A stretch of DNA of 64,000 nucleotides from Caproicibacterium argilliputei (GTDB lineage Bacteria > Bacillota > Clostridia > Oscillospirales > Acutalibacteraceae): NCBI RefSeq assembly GCF_029211325.2, contig NZ_CP135996.1, positions 992,001 to 1,056,000 on the forward strand. Direction: 5' to 3'. The notes below the pieces were generated by a model. That model was not told the origin of the DNA. It saw nothing but the letters and a program-made list of their open reading frames with translations, and did not search any database. A program made the translations under genes and the position numbers. Positions 1 through 7,828 of this stretch are shown one piece after another. Within the stretch, counting starts at the first letter, position 1. Every line of letters begins with the position of its first letter.

Positions 1-1272
1 GTGGGATATACTAATGAGCTTTTCTGCGCGCTCCCAGAGGGAAGCACCCTTCAAATTGACCATGCCGTATTCGGTAACAACGTATTGAATATTGGCGCGG
101 GTATCCGTCACAGTCGAGCCGGAGTGGAGAATCGGCAGAATACGCGATTGCAGCTCACCGGATTTGTCCGTAAAGGTTGAGGAGCAGCAGATGAAGCTTT
201 TGCCGCCGCGGGAAAGGTATGCGCCCATCACATAGTCCAGCTGACCGCCTGCGCCGGTGATTTGCCGCAAGCCGTTGGATTCCGCATTGACCTGCCCGTA
301 CAGATCCATATTGACGATGTTGTTGATGGAAATCATGTTGTCATGCGCGGAGATTACACGGACGTCATTCACGTAGTTGACCGGCGCCGCCATGCACGCC
401 GGGTTGTCGTCCAGATAGTCGTACAGCTTCTGCGAGCCGCAGGCAAAGGCGTAGACTTGCCGACCGGGGTTCAGCTGCTTTTTGGTGCCGTTGATAATGC
501 CTTTTTCCGCCATATCCACAAAGGCATCCACGTACATTTCCGTATGTACACCGAGGTCTTTCAGGTCAGACTGCGCCAGCAGCGAGCCAACGGCGTTTGG
601 CATACTGCCGATACCCAGCTGCAGGCAGGCGCCGTTTGGAATTTCGTTGACAATGGTTTTGGCCACAATCTCGTCCACTTCGGTTGCCGCGCGTGCAGGC
701 GGCATACAACGGGCATAGGGTTCCTTCATTTCCACAATGGCATCGACTTTGGAGATGTGCACCTCTGTCTGAAACCCGCCCAAGCAGTGCGGCATTTTGT
801 CATTGACTTCCACAATGATGTGCTTGGCGCGCTCACAGATGGCGGCTTCCATAGAGCCGGACGGCCCGAAGTTAAAGTAGCCGTGTTTGTCCATCGGTGC
901 GACCTGCAGCATGGCAACATCAATCGGCGGAATGTCTTCGCGACAGTAACGCGGAATTTCGGAGTAGCGAACCGGCACATAGGTGATGAAGCCCTCTTTG
1001 GCAAACTTGCGCTCTACACCGGAATAATGCCAGGAATAAAACGAAAAGTGCTCGCCGGGATTTTTCACCTTGAAAATTTCCGGTACATCCATTAAAACGC
1101 CGCCGCGCACTTTAACATCGTGCAGGTCTTCGACGCGCGCCGCCAGGGCGGAATCCAGATCATGTACGGTTGCCATGTTCCAACCGTAATCCACCCAGTC
1201 ACCGGATTTGATTACGCTGACGGCTTTTTCGGCGGTCGTCAGTTTTTGCGCATACTCTTTTGTGTAGTCCAT
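1..1272 (-). CDS. Butyryl-CoA:acetate / 4-hydroxybutyrate-type CoA-transferase (3' end outside window)
   Basis: Family I CoA-transferase that moves CoA between butyryl-CoA (or 4-hydroxybutyryl-CoA) and acetate, the usual last step of butyrate formation in gut and sludge Clostridia. The window holds the first 424 codons of a protein that is normally about 440-450 residues, so only a short C-terminus is missing. The motif GVHTEM places the candidate catalytic glutamate at Glu245, and the family stretches GQVNAES and GAGGQLDYV are intact. The ATG at 1270-1272 follows an AGAAAGG-like ribosome binding site. A TTGTCG-N17-TATAAT promoter and a perfect Rex operator lie directly upstream, so expression should depend on the NADH/NAD+ ratio. 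Whether the best substrate is butyryl-, hexanoyl- or 4-hydroxybutyryl-CoA cannot be read from the sequence. Confidence 0.88.
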   Translation of the reverse strand, partial: MDYTKEYAQKLTTAEKAVSVIKSGDWVDYGWNMATVHDLDSALAARVEDLHDVKVRGGVLMDVPEIFKVKNPGEHFSFYSWHYSGVERKFAKEGFITYVPVRYSEIPRYCREDIPPIDVAMLQVAPMDKHGYFNFGPSGSMEAAICERAKHIIVEVNDKMPHCLGGFQTEVHISKVDAIVEMKEPYARCMPPARAATEVDEIVAKTIVNEIPNGACLQLGIGSMPNAVGSLLAQSDLKDLGVHTEMYVDAFVDMAEKGIINGTKKQLNPGRQVYAFACGSQKLYDYLDDNPACMAAPVNYVNDVRVISAHDNMISINNIVNMDLYGQVNAESNGLRQITGAGGQLDYVMGAYLSRGGKSFICCSSTFTDKSGELQSRILPILHSGSTVTDTRANIQYVVTEYGMVNLKGASLWERAEKLISISH

Positions 1273-1324
1273 TCAAGAACAGCTGCCTTTCTACTAATAT
1301 TTCAATGCTGAAAGCATAAAAGTC

Positions 1325-1350
1325 GATATTGTTAATGCCTTAACAATATC
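1325..1350. promoter_or_regulatory. Rex (redox-sensing repressor) operator
   Basis: The core TTGTTAATGCCTTAACAA (1329-1346) is a perfect inverted repeat with a 4-nt centre and matches the known Rex consensus TTGTTAAnnnnTTAACAA. The symmetry extends by GATA/TATC to 1325-1350. It starts three bases past the -10 box, where a bound repressor blocks transcription. Rex releases DNA when NADH is high, which fits an NADH-consuming butyrate pathway. Confidence 0.85.
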
Positions 1351-1352
1351 TT

Positions 1353-1381
1353 ATTATAGCATTTTTTCTGTTCAGCGACAA
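1353..1381 (-). promoter_or_regulatory. Sigma-A promoter of the CoA-transferase
   Basis: Read on the minus strand: TTGTCG (1376-1381), 17-nt spacer, TATAAT (1353-1358). The start point would fall inside the adjacent Rex palindrome. Confidence 0.75.
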
Positions 1382-1481
1382 GTATGCCGGACAGAAACAT
1401 TTGCAAATTATCAAAAAATTCTGCAAAATCTTCTGAAATATGTTAAGATACTGTCAGATTTTCAAAAGAGGGTGAGCAGGC

Positions 1482-2579
1482 ATGGCAGAAAGCGAGGTAT
1501 CCAAGCTGCGGGTTTTGGCAGTGATGCAGATGCTGCATCAGGAGGCATCTAAAGAACATCCGCTGCAGATGTGTGAGATTGCGGCGGGTTTGGAAAAGCG
1601 GGGCATTTACTCCAAGCGCAGGGCGATCGGGCGCGACATTGCCGCACTGCGCCGTGTGGGATACAACATTGTTTTTACGCGTACGCCATATCCCGGATAC
1701 TATCTGTCGCAGCGGATTCTGGAAACGGCAGAGGTGCGTATGCTGCTGGATGCGGTCAGCGCGGCGCCGTTTTTGACGGAGGAGGCCACCATCCGCCTTA
1801 CGGAAAAGCTGAAGCGGATGCTGCCCAGCGGGGAGCAGGAGGCCCTGCAGAAACAGATTTATTATGATCCGGCACGCAAACTGGAGAATAATGAAGTGGT
1901 ACATACGGTTTCGGTGATTCAGCAGGCCATTGCGCGCAAACAGAAGATTTCCTTTACCTACCACCACCGCACGCTTTGTGCCGGGCAAATGCAGCAGGAC
2001 GGCGGTCGGCTGTTTCTTCTAAGCCCTTACGCGCTGTTCTGGCGGGATGACCATTATTATCTGGCGGGCAATTACGAAAAATATGATACGGTGAGCAAGT
2101 ACCGGCTGGACCGGATGTACGACGTCTGCATGGAGCCGGAGCCGGTGCGTCCCTTTACAGAGGTCACGCCTTACACTGGGCGGTTTGACACGGCAGATTA
2201 CCTGCGGCACGCATTTTTTTTGTTTGGCGGCAGGGAAGAGCAGCTGCTTCTGCGCTGCGACTGCAGCCTGATGGATGTGTTGGCAGACCGGTTCGGTGAG
2301 GAAATGGAGATTCTGGAGTGGGATCGGGAGGTGTTTACAGCGCACGTCTGTGCGCGCGTCAGCGAGGGACTGTACGGCTGGCTGCTGCAGTACGGCGCGC
2401 GCCTGGCGGTTATGGCGCCGACCTATGTGCGGGACGAAATGCGCCGTCGCTTGTGGGAGCTGGAGGCAGTGTACCGCCTGCCCGAAGACGAAAAACAGCC
2501 GCCCGAAACGGGAGGCTGTCTGCCGAATTTACGAGAACCACATATGCTCGATAAATATTTTCACGCCGATGGCGATTAA
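1482..2579 (+). CDS. WYL-domain transcriptional regulator (YafY type)
   Basis: Transcriptional regulator of 365 residues. An N-terminal helix-turn-helix (about residues 5-65, with a basic stretch around SKRRAIGRDIAALRR) is followed by a WYL domain (about 145-235, containing YRLDRMYDV) and a C-terminal WCX-like extension. WYL domains are thought to bind small ligands or nucleic acid; the target here is unknown. The ATG lies 6-9 nt after GGGTGAGC. The last 51 nt overlap the 3' end of convergent mntP, and this segment also encodes the mntP terminator. It is divergent from the CoA-transferase gene with a 209-nt gap, so it could act on that promoter, but nothing in the sequence proves it. Confidence 0.85.
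   Translation: MAESEVSKLRVLAVMQMLHQEASKEHPLQMCEIAAGLEKRGIYSKRRAIGRDIAALRRVGYNIVFTRTPYPGYYLSQRILETAEVRMLLDAVSAAPFLTEEATIRLTEKLKRMLPSGEQEALQKQIYYDPARKLENNEVVHTVSVIQQAIARKQKISFTYHHRTLCAGQMQQDGGRLFLLSPYALFWRDDHYYLAGNYEKYDTVSKYRLDRMYDVCMEPEPVRPFTEVTPYTGRFDTADYLRHAFFLFGGREEQLLLRCDCSLMDVLADRFGEEMEILEWDREVFTAHVCARVSEGLYGWLLQYGARLAVMAPTYVRDEMRRRLWELEAVYRLPEDEKQPPETGGCLPNLREPHMLDKYFHADGD
2490..2519 (-). terminator. mntP terminator inside the WYL gene
   Basis: Minus-strand hairpin with 11-bp arms (one mismatch, 3-nt loop) followed by TTTTT, ten bases past the mntP stop. It lies within codons of the opposite-strand WYL gene. Confidence 0.75.
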
Positions 2580-3107
2580 GACCAGACCGCCGACAATCTG
2601 CGCCTTTGCACGCAGAAGGTCGCCGCACTTTTTGCCGAGGAACACGCCGCCCAGACATAGCACAAAGGTGACCGCACCGATGATTCCCACAGAAAGCAGC
2701 ATTTGTTGCAGCGAGGCGGCGCCCACGGCATTGGGCAGGATGATGCCGGTGGCAAGCGCGTCAATGCTGGTCGCCACGGCAAGCGTCAGCAGCGTTTTCA
2801 GCGGCAGATCTTCCTGCAGGCAGCCGCAGTCGGGAGCCTTGCGGGCCTCCAGCAGCATTTGCACGCCAATGAAAGAGAGCAGGATCAGCGCGACCCAGTG
2901 GTCAACCGCATTGATGAAACCGGCGCCTGCTTTGCCAATCAGCCAACCTAGCATGGGCATGGCTGCCTGAAAACCGCCGAACACGGCGGCGAGCTTTAAG
3001 GCAAACGCCGGGCGGACACGGCACGTCACAGCGCCGTTTGCCAGACTGACCGCAAAAGCGTCCATGCTCAGCCCTACGGCGATGCTGACCAATGCAAAAC
3101 CATCCAT
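2529..3107 (-). CDS. mntP: Putative manganese efflux pump MntP
   Basis: Membrane protein of 192 residues, normal MntP length, with six predicted membrane helices arranged as two related halves. The family signatures GLSMDAFAVS near the N-terminus and ATSIDALATG in the second half carry the conserved acidic residues expected to bind Mn(II). MntP exports excess manganese across the cytoplasmic membrane. The ATG follows GGAGGAAGGG. The 5' leader (3108-3225) shows no yybP-ykoY manganese riboswitch that I can recognise, so control may be at the promoter. The 3' end runs 51 nt into the convergent WYL gene. Confidence 0.93.
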   Translation of the reverse strand: MDGFALVSIAVGLSMDAFAVSLANGAVTCRVRPAFALKLAAVFGGFQAAMPMLGWLIGKAGAGFINAVDHWVALILLSFIGVQMLLEARKAPDCGCLQEDLPLKTLLTLAVATSIDALATGIILPNAVGAASLQQMLLSVGIIGAVTFVLCLGGVFLGKKCGDLLRAKAQIVGGLVLIAIGVKIFIEHMWFS

Positions 3108-3225
3108 TCGAATCCCTTCCTCCGAAACACAGATTCTCTATATGCTAGCACAAGGCAGCGCCACTGTCAAATTTTTGAAGCGGTATTGTTTCTGCCTGCC
3201 GGTCAGAATTTTCATTCGGACATCA

Positions 3226-3254
3226 TTGACTTTAGCAATGGACTATGCTAAACT
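3226..3254 (+). promoter_or_regulatory. hisHF promoter with palindromic operator between -35 and -10
   Basis: TTGACT (3226-3231), 17-nt spacer, TAAACT (3249-3254). The spacer holds TTTAGCA-N8-TGCTAAA (3231-3252), a perfect 7-bp inverted repeat that a repressor could cover. A TrpR-family his regulator (YerC/HisR) is one candidate, but I cannot confirm its motif. Confidence 0.6.
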
Positions 3255-3283
3255 ATCTTACAAAAGCGGAACGGGGTGTTACC

Positions 3284-3904
3284 ATGATTGCGGTCATCGA
3301 CTATGGTGCGGGAAATCTGCAGAGTGTTCGGAAGGCGCTGGAATTTATCGGCTGCAGCGTGCAGGTTACAGCAGACCCGGCGGTGCTGCGCGCGGCGGAT
3401 GGCGTGGTGCTGCCGGGCGTGGGGGCGTTTGGGGATGCCATGGCGCACCTGAAAGCGGCCGGTCTGGTCAATGCGGTGTATGACTTGGCGGAGTCGGAAA
3501 AGCCGTTTCTGGGTATTTGCCTGGGGCTGCAGCTGCTGTTTGAAAGCAGCGAAGAAGCGCCGGGTGTGCCCGGGCTGGGCATTTTTCGGGGCAAAATCTG
3601 CCGGATTCCGGCGCAGCCGGGGCTGAAGATTCCGCACATGGGCTGGAACAGCCTGACGATTCGGGATTCCTCCGGTTTGTTTCAGGGGCTTCCGCCGCAG
3701 CCGTATGTCTATTTTGTGCATTCCTATTATCTAAAAGCGGCTTATCCGAAAGAGGTGTCTGCAACGACGCAGTATGGGGTGGAAATCGATGCGGCGGTGC
3801 ACCGCGGCAGCCTGTATGCCATGCAGTTCCACCCCGAAAAAAGCGGCAGGGTCGGTCTGCAGATTCTTCGTAATTTTGCGGCGCTGACCGGCAAGGAGGG
3901 GTAA
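3284..3904 (+). CDS. hisH: Imidazole glycerol phosphate synthase, glutaminase subunit HisH
   Basis: Class I glutamine amidotransferase subunit that makes ammonia for HisF in histidine (and AICAR) synthesis. The triad is Cys79 (GICLGLQ), His183 and Glu185 (FHPEKSG). The protein is 206 residues, normal for HisH. I start at the ATG at 3284, after GGGGTG, rather than at an in-frame ATG 39 nt upstream, because the family begins with [10 protein letters not shown]. HisF follows after 3 nt, so the pair is co-translated. The other his genes are not in this window, so this pair is split from the rest of the pathway. Confidence 0.95.
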   Translation: MIAVIDYGAGNLQSVRKALEFIGCSVQVTADPAVLRAADGVVLPGVGAFGDAMAHLKAAGLVNAVYDLAESEKPFLGICLGLQLLFESSEEAPGVPGLGIFRGKICRIPAQPGLKIPHMGWNSLTIRDSSGLFQGLPPQPYVYFVHSYYLKAAYPKEVSATTQYGVEIDAAVHRGSLYAMQFHPEKSGRVGLQILRNFAALTGKEG

Positions 3905-3907
3905 CGG

Positions 3908-4669
3908 ATGTATGCAAAGCGGATTATTCCCTGTTTGGATGTGAAAAACGGCCGTGTGGTGAAGGGCACTTCCTTTGTGCACCTGCGCGATGCGGGAGAT
4001 CCGGTGGCGTGCGCGGCGGAGTACGACCGGCAGGGTGCGGATGAACTGGTGCTGCTGGACATCACGGCTTCTGCAGAAGCACGCGGCACGCAGTTGGACT
4101 ACGTCAGCGGCGTTGCGGAAAAGATTTTTATTCCGTTTACCGTTGGCGGCGGCATCCGTACTGCGGAGGATTTTCAAGTGCTGCTGCGCGCGGGTGCGGA
4201 CAAGGTTTCTGTCAACAGTGCCGCCGTGCAGCATCCGGAGCTGATTACGGAGGCGGCGCAGAAATTCGGCAGCCAGTGCGTGGTCTGTGCGATTGACGCG
4301 AAGCGTCGTGCGCAGGGCGGCTGGAGCGTGTATATCCACGGTGGCAGAACCGACACGGGCTTGGACGCGCTGGAGTGGGCGCAGAAAGCCGCTGCCCTCG
4401 GTGCCGGTGAAATTCTGCTGACCAGCATGGATGAGGATGGCGTGAAGCAGGGGTATGACCTTGTGCTGACTGCCGCGGTCAGCGAGCGTGTGGGTGTGCC
4501 GGTGATTGCCTCCGGCGGCGCTGGAAAAGCAGAGCATTTTTACGATGCTTTTACGCAGGGAAAAGCGGATGCGGTGCTGGCGGCTTCACTGTTTCACTTT
4601 GGGGAGCTGACGGTTCCACAGCTGAAAGCGTACCTGCAGGGGCGCGGGATCCCTGTGCGGCTGACGTGA
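3908..4669 (+). CDS. hisF: Imidazole glycerol phosphate synthase, cyclase subunit HisF
   Basis: TIM-barrel cyclase of 253 residues that joins HisH-derived ammonia to PRFAR, giving imidazole glycerol phosphate and AICAR. Both catalytic aspartates are present: Asp11 in IPCLDVKNG and Asp130 in CAIDAKR. The phosphate-binding loops VGGGIR and ASGGAG are intact. It is the second gene of the hisH-hisF pair and has its own ribosome binding site (AAGGAGGGG) in the end of hisH. Only a weak hairpin (4672-4688) follows the stop. Confidence 0.96.
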   Translation: MYAKRIIPCLDVKNGRVVKGTSFVHLRDAGDPVACAAEYDRQGADELVLLDITASAEARGTQLDYVSGVAEKIFIPFTVGGGIRTAEDFQVLLRAGADKVSVNSAAVQHPELITEAAQKFGSQCVVCAIDAKRRAQGGWSVYIHGGRTDTGLDALEWAQKAAALGAGEILLTSMDEDGVKQGYDLVLTAAVSERVGVPVIASGGAGKAEHFYDAFTQGKADAVLAASLFHFGELTVPQLKAYLQGRGIPVRLT

Positions 4670-4688
4670 CTGCAAAAAGCCTTTTTGC

Positions 4689-4716
4689 TTGCCTTTTTGG
4701 CGGGTTGTGGTATAAT
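4689..4716 (+). promoter_or_regulatory. Promoter of the ECF S-component gene
   Basis: TTGCCT (4689-4694), 16-nt spacer, TATAAT (4711-4716). Transcription would begin at about 4722, at the foot of a terminator hairpin. Confidence 0.65.
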
Positions 4717-4720
4717 CAAT

Positions 4721-4760
4721 GGGAAACCACAGATGCGGTTTTGTGGCTTCCCGTTTTTTT
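4721..4760 (+). terminator. Promoter-proximal terminator/attenuator upstream of the ECF gene
   Basis: Arms 4721-4731 and 4742-4752 form an 11-bp stem (one G-U), followed by GTTTTTTT. It sits right at the predicted transcription start, 88 nt before the coding region. The downstream leader holds a second hairpin (GGGGAA/TTTCCC, about 4770-4786) and a third (TCCGC-CAAA-GCGGA, about 4813-4826). This is the layout of an attenuator or an unclassified riboswitch. Confidence 0.6.
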
Positions 4761-4848
4761 CGGACACGGGGGAATCTGCTTTCCCATGCCAATAAAAACA
4801 AATGCGCTGCATCCGCCAAAGCGGAGCGGCAGCAGGGAGGGATTCTAA

Positions 4849-5439
4849 ATGAAAAAGCAGAAAACAGTTCAACTGGCAATGCTGGGGCTTTTCAGCGCGC
4901 TGGTAATTCTCATGAGTCTGACGCCAGTTGGCTACATCCGCACAGGCGTGGTCTCCATCACGCTGGTGCACATTCCGGTACTAATCGGCGCGGTGCTGCT
5001 GGGGTGGCAGGCCGGACTGATTCTCGGCGGTGTCATGGGTGTCTTCAGTATGATTGAGGCGTTCATCGCGCCCGGCGGATGGATTGACACCCTGTTCCAA
5101 AATCCGCTGGTTGCCATTCCGTCCCGCATGGCGCTGGGGCTGTTGGCGGCACTGTTCTTCTTTCTGTTCAATTTTCTGTTCAAAGGAAAGCGGAAGTCGC
5201 TTAGCATCGGTCTGGCGGCGGCGGTCAGCAAGCTGTGCAGCACGTTTTTGACGCTGCTGACGCTCGTACTGCTGTACCACAGTGTTCTGGAGGAGCACAC
5301 GGGTCGCTCGGCGTTTGCCTTCCTCATCGGTTCCATTCTGACCGTGAATGGGTTGATTGAAATGGCGGCGGGCGTACTGATTACTGTTCCGGTCTGCATG
5401 GCACTGTTTAAGGCACAGAACAGGTTGGCACATACATAA
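4849..5439 (+). CDS. ECF transporter S component (vitamin-binding membrane subunit)
   Basis: Hydrophobic protein of 196 residues with about five or six membrane helices, of the ECF_trnsprt (pfam12822) type. Such S components bind one vitamin with high affinity and share a common EcfA/A'/T energizing module, which is not encoded here. The segment SITLVHIPVLIGAVLLGW is typical of the pantothenate/riboflavin-like branch, but the substrate cannot be assigned. The ATG follows GGAGGGA. It has its own promoter and attenuator-like leader, suggesting feedback by the imported vitamin. Confidence 0.85.
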   Translation: MKKQKTVQLAMLGLFSALVILMSLTPVGYIRTGVVSITLVHIPVLIGAVLLGWQAGLILGGVMGVFSMIEAFIAPGGWIDTLFQNPLVAIPSRMALGLLAALFFFLFNFLFKGKRKSLSIGLAAAVSKLCSTFLTLLTLVLLYHSVLEEHTGRSAFAFLIGSILTVNGLIEMAAGVLITVPVCMALFKAQNRLAHT

Positions 5440-5450
5440 AAAGAAGTCAA

Positions 5451-5490
5451 AAGCTGCTGCGGAACGCTGTTTCTGTGGCAGCTTTTTTAG
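5451..5490 (+). terminator. Terminator of the ECF S-component gene
   Basis: AAAAGCTGC and GCAGCTTTTTT arms enclose an internally paired loop; a T-run follows. Confidence 0.7.
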
Positions 5491-5561
5491 CGGTTTCGGC
5501 GCGAATCGTGCGGTGCAATCTGCGCACAATATGAGCAAACCGTAAATTTTACGGCGCAGCC

Positions 5562-5590
5562 TTGCCCGCGGAATCGCTTTATGCTATGAT
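5562..5590 (+). promoter_or_regulatory. lemA operon promoter
   Basis: TTGCCC (5562-5567), 17-nt spacer, TATGAT (5585-5590), about 90 nt before the lemA start. Confidence 0.65.
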
Positions 5591-5679
5591 GAACTTGGAA
5601 AAAGACTGTAAAAAGATTCGTGTGTTTCGCGGCAGCGAGGTGGTTTCACAACGCTTGTTTTTTGTATTTGGAGGGATTT

Positions 5680-6336
5680 ATGATGCAGGAGAATTTTTCA
5701 AACGGACAAAATGGTGCGCCGGTGTATGCCGCACGCCCGCGCAGGAAAATCGGTGTGGGCGGCATGATCGGCATTGGGGTGCTGGTGGTGCTGCTCATTG
5801 CGGTGATTGCATCCATCGGTACGTACAACAGCCTGGTCACACAGCGGCAGTCGGTACGCACCCAGCTTGCACAGGTTGACACGGAACTGCAGCGCCGTAA
5901 CGACCTGATTCCCAATCTGGTAAACACGGTCAAAGGTGCCGCAAATGTGGAAAAAAGCATCTATGACGATATTGCCAATGCACGCACCAAACTGGCAGGG
6001 GCCGGCACTGTGAAAGAGAAAGACGAGGCAAATTCCGCTCTGGACAGCGCGGTCAGTCGCCTGCTGGTGGTCGCGGAGCAGTACCCGACCGTACAGTCAA
6101 ACAGCCAGTTTCACGACCTGACGGTTGAACTGGAGGGAACGGAAAACCGAATTCGGCAGACGCGGGGAAAATACAATACCGCGGCAGGAGATTACAATGC
6201 CGCTATCGAACGGTTTCCGTCCAATCTGGTTGCCAATCTGACCGGTTTTCAGCAGGCAGAACTTTTCCAGGCGGATTCGTCTGCGTCCAAAGTGCCGACT
6301 GTGGATTTTTCCAGCAGCGCGGCTTCCACGAAGTAA
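5680..6336 (+). CDS. LemA family membrane protein
   Basis: LemA family protein of 218 residues. A basic N-terminus leads into one membrane helix (about residues 25-47), then a long helical domain with the family motif RRNDLIPNLVNTVKG and NRIRQTRGKYN. LemA proteins have unclear function; they recur beside TPM-domain or peptidase genes and are tied to envelope stress or membrane protein quality control. Two adjacent ATGs (5680 and 5683) follow GGAGGGA; I use the first. An in-frame start 60 nt upstream lacks a ribosome binding site. The TPM-domain gene follows after 9 nt. Confidence 0.92.
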   Translation: MMQENFSNGQNGAPVYAARPRRKIGVGGMIGIGVLVVLLIAVIASIGTYNSLVTQRQSVRTQLAQVDTELQRRNDLIPNLVNTVKGAANVEKSIYDDIANARTKLAGAGTVKEKDEANSALDSAVSRLLVVAEQYPTVQSNSQFHDLTVELEGTENRIRQTRGKYNTAAGDYNAAIERFPSNLVANLTGFQQAELFQADSSASKVPTVDFSSSAASTK

Positions 6337-6345
6337 GGGAAGCTT

Positions 6346-7143
6346 ATGATGAAAAAATTTGGGAAGCGGATGGCGTGCCTGCTTCTGTGTGCTGTGGCAG
6401 CCATATGGTCTGCTTCGGCAGTTTTTGCGCAGGAAATTCAGGTGCCGAAGCCGACTTCTGACTTTGCCAATGATTTTGCGGGGATTCTGTCTGACAGCAC
6501 TAAAGAGCAGATTAACGAGGAGAGCCGGCAGCTGGAGAAAGAAAAAGGAATTCAGTTTGTTGTGGTTACGGTGCAAAGCTTAAGCGGCGAAAGCATTGAG
6601 GACTATGCCAATGCCCTTTTTAATCAGTGGGGAATCGGCAGCAAGGATACCGACCAAGGGCTGTTGCTGTTGGTTTCAAAAGAGGATCGCCGGGACCGGA
6701 TAGAAGTCGGCAACGGGCTGCAGGGAGATCTTACAGATGTGCAGACCGATGACCTGCTGGAAAGCGGAAAGCCATATCTGAAAAAGAATGACTTTGATGC
6801 GGGAATCCGCGCCATTTATTCGGCTGCGCTGAACGAATTGGGAATGACGGTGTCGGACGGCATGGAACCGGCGTCTGCGGCAGAGGACGACAGGGAGTCC
6901 GGCGTTGACTCGGGCTCAGCGGTTGCCTTTGTAGTGATTGCACTGGTCTGCCTGTTCAGTGCATTTTCGCGCCGCGGACGTGGTCCGCGCGGACCCTTCG
7001 GGGGTATGCCAGGCGGCTTTTTCGGCGGTTTCGGCGGCGGAAACTTTGGCGGTTTTGGCGGCGGTGACGGTGGCGGAAGCTTTGGCGGTTTCAGCGGCGG
7101 GGGCGGTTCCTCTGACGGCGGCGGTGCGTCAGGCAGTTTCTAA
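6346..7143 (+). CDS. TPM-domain (YgcG-like) membrane-anchored protein
   Basis: Protein of 265 residues: a signal peptide (about 1-28, ending near AVFAQ), an extracellular TPM_phosphatase/YgcG domain (about 38-165, with FVVVTVQSLSG and DQGLLLLVS), one membrane helix (about 194-208) and a long Gly/Phe/Ser-rich tail. TPM domains carry acid-phosphatase-like activity in some proteins, and some take part in photosystem II repair in plants; the bacterial role is unsettled. It forms an operon with lemA, a pairing found widely in bacteria. A strong terminator follows. Confidence 0.9.
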   Translation: MMKKFGKRMACLLLCAVAAIWSASAVFAQEIQVPKPTSDFANDFAGILSDSTKEQINEESRQLEKEKGIQFVVVTVQSLSGESIEDYANALFNQWGIGSKDTDQGLLLLVSKEDRRDRIEVGNGLQGDLTDVQTDDLLESGKPYLKKNDFDAGIRAIYSAALNELGMTVSDGMEPASAAEDDRESGVDSGSAVAFVVIALVCLFSAFSRRGRGPRGPFGGMPGGFFGGFGGGNFGGFGGGDGGGSFGGFSGGGGSSDGGGASGSF

Positions 7144-7160
7144 TTTTTATGAAACAAAAG

Positions 7161-7206
7161 AAAACGGACGCAGGCGGTGTATTCTCGCCGTGCGTCCGTT
7201 TTTTTA
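7161..7206. terminator. Bidirectional terminator between the TPM gene and tdk
   Basis: A 10-bp outer stem (AACGGACGCA/TGCGTCCGTT, 7163-7172 and 7191-7200) with an inner GGCGG/CGCC extension, then T7. It ends lemA-TPM on the plus strand and tdk on the minus strand. Confidence 0.85.
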
Positions 7207-7791
7207 CGGATTTTCATAGATATTATTCGTATGCTTCCAGCAGTGGTAGCACATCGGCAGGTAAGCGTCGTTTCCGCCCAGAAAGATTTGGCTGCCTTCG
7301 CGGATAATATTGCCGCTGCTGTCCAAGCGGGCGTTGACCGTGGCTTTTCTGCCGCAGCGGCACAGCGCCTCGATTTCAATAATCGTATCGGCAAGCTCCA
7401 GCAGCCGTTTGCTGCCCTCAAATAAATGAGATTGAAAGTCGACTTTCAGCCCGTAGCAGTACACGGGAATCGACACGCTGAGTTCTTTAAATTCTTCCGT
7501 CTGGCGGTTGGAAAAGAACTGCGCTTCGTCCGCGATAATCATATCCGGCAGTTGGTGTGACTGAAAATACGCCAGCAGCGAATCCTCAGGGCGAACAATC
7601 ACCGCTTCCGCCTGCAGGCCGATTCGTGACTTGACCACGTGCAGGCCGTCGCGCGTGTCAACACTGGGCTTCATCAGCAGCACCGTGTACCCGCGTTCCT
7701 GAAAATTGTACTGCGTCATCAGTGCATTCGCCGTTTTGGAAGAACCGACTACACCGTAGTAAAAGCGAAGCTCACTCGGCAAATTTGACAT
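7204..7791 (-). CDS. tdk: Thymidine kinase (type II)
   Basis: Salvage enzyme that phosphorylates thymidine with ATP. The protein is 195 residues. It has the P-loop GVVGSSKT (13-20, with Ser where many homologues have Gly before Lys), the DEAQFF Walker B motif with the catalytic Glu, and paired cysteines CRCG and CYHC that form the structural zinc site. I start at the ATG at 7791 after AAAGGGG; an upstream in-frame start would overlap pepF. It is the second gene of a pepF-tdk operon (37-nt gap). Confidence 0.93.
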   Translation of the reverse strand: MSNLPSELRFYYGVVGSSKTANALMTQYNFQERGYTVLLMKPSVDTRDGLHVVKSRIGLQAEAVIVRPEDSLLAYFQSHQLPDMIIADEAQFFSNRQTEEFKELSVSIPVYCYGLKVDFQSHLFEGSKRLLELADTIIEIEALCRCGRKATVNARLDSSGNIIREGSQIFLGGNDAYLPMCYHCWKHTNNIYENP

Positions 7792-7828
7792 GAACCTGAT
7801 ACCCCTTTGTTTTTGTCTTTCGCCGCTT

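Noticed and set aside
262..1095. Long plus-strand open frame in the first kilobase
   Set aside because: It is the antisense shadow of the CoA-transferase gene, has no ribosome binding site, and encodes a His/Val-rich sequence without family features.
3108..3225. Possible yybP-ykoY manganese riboswitch before mntP
   Set aside because: The conserved aptamer elements could not be found in the leader on the minus strand.
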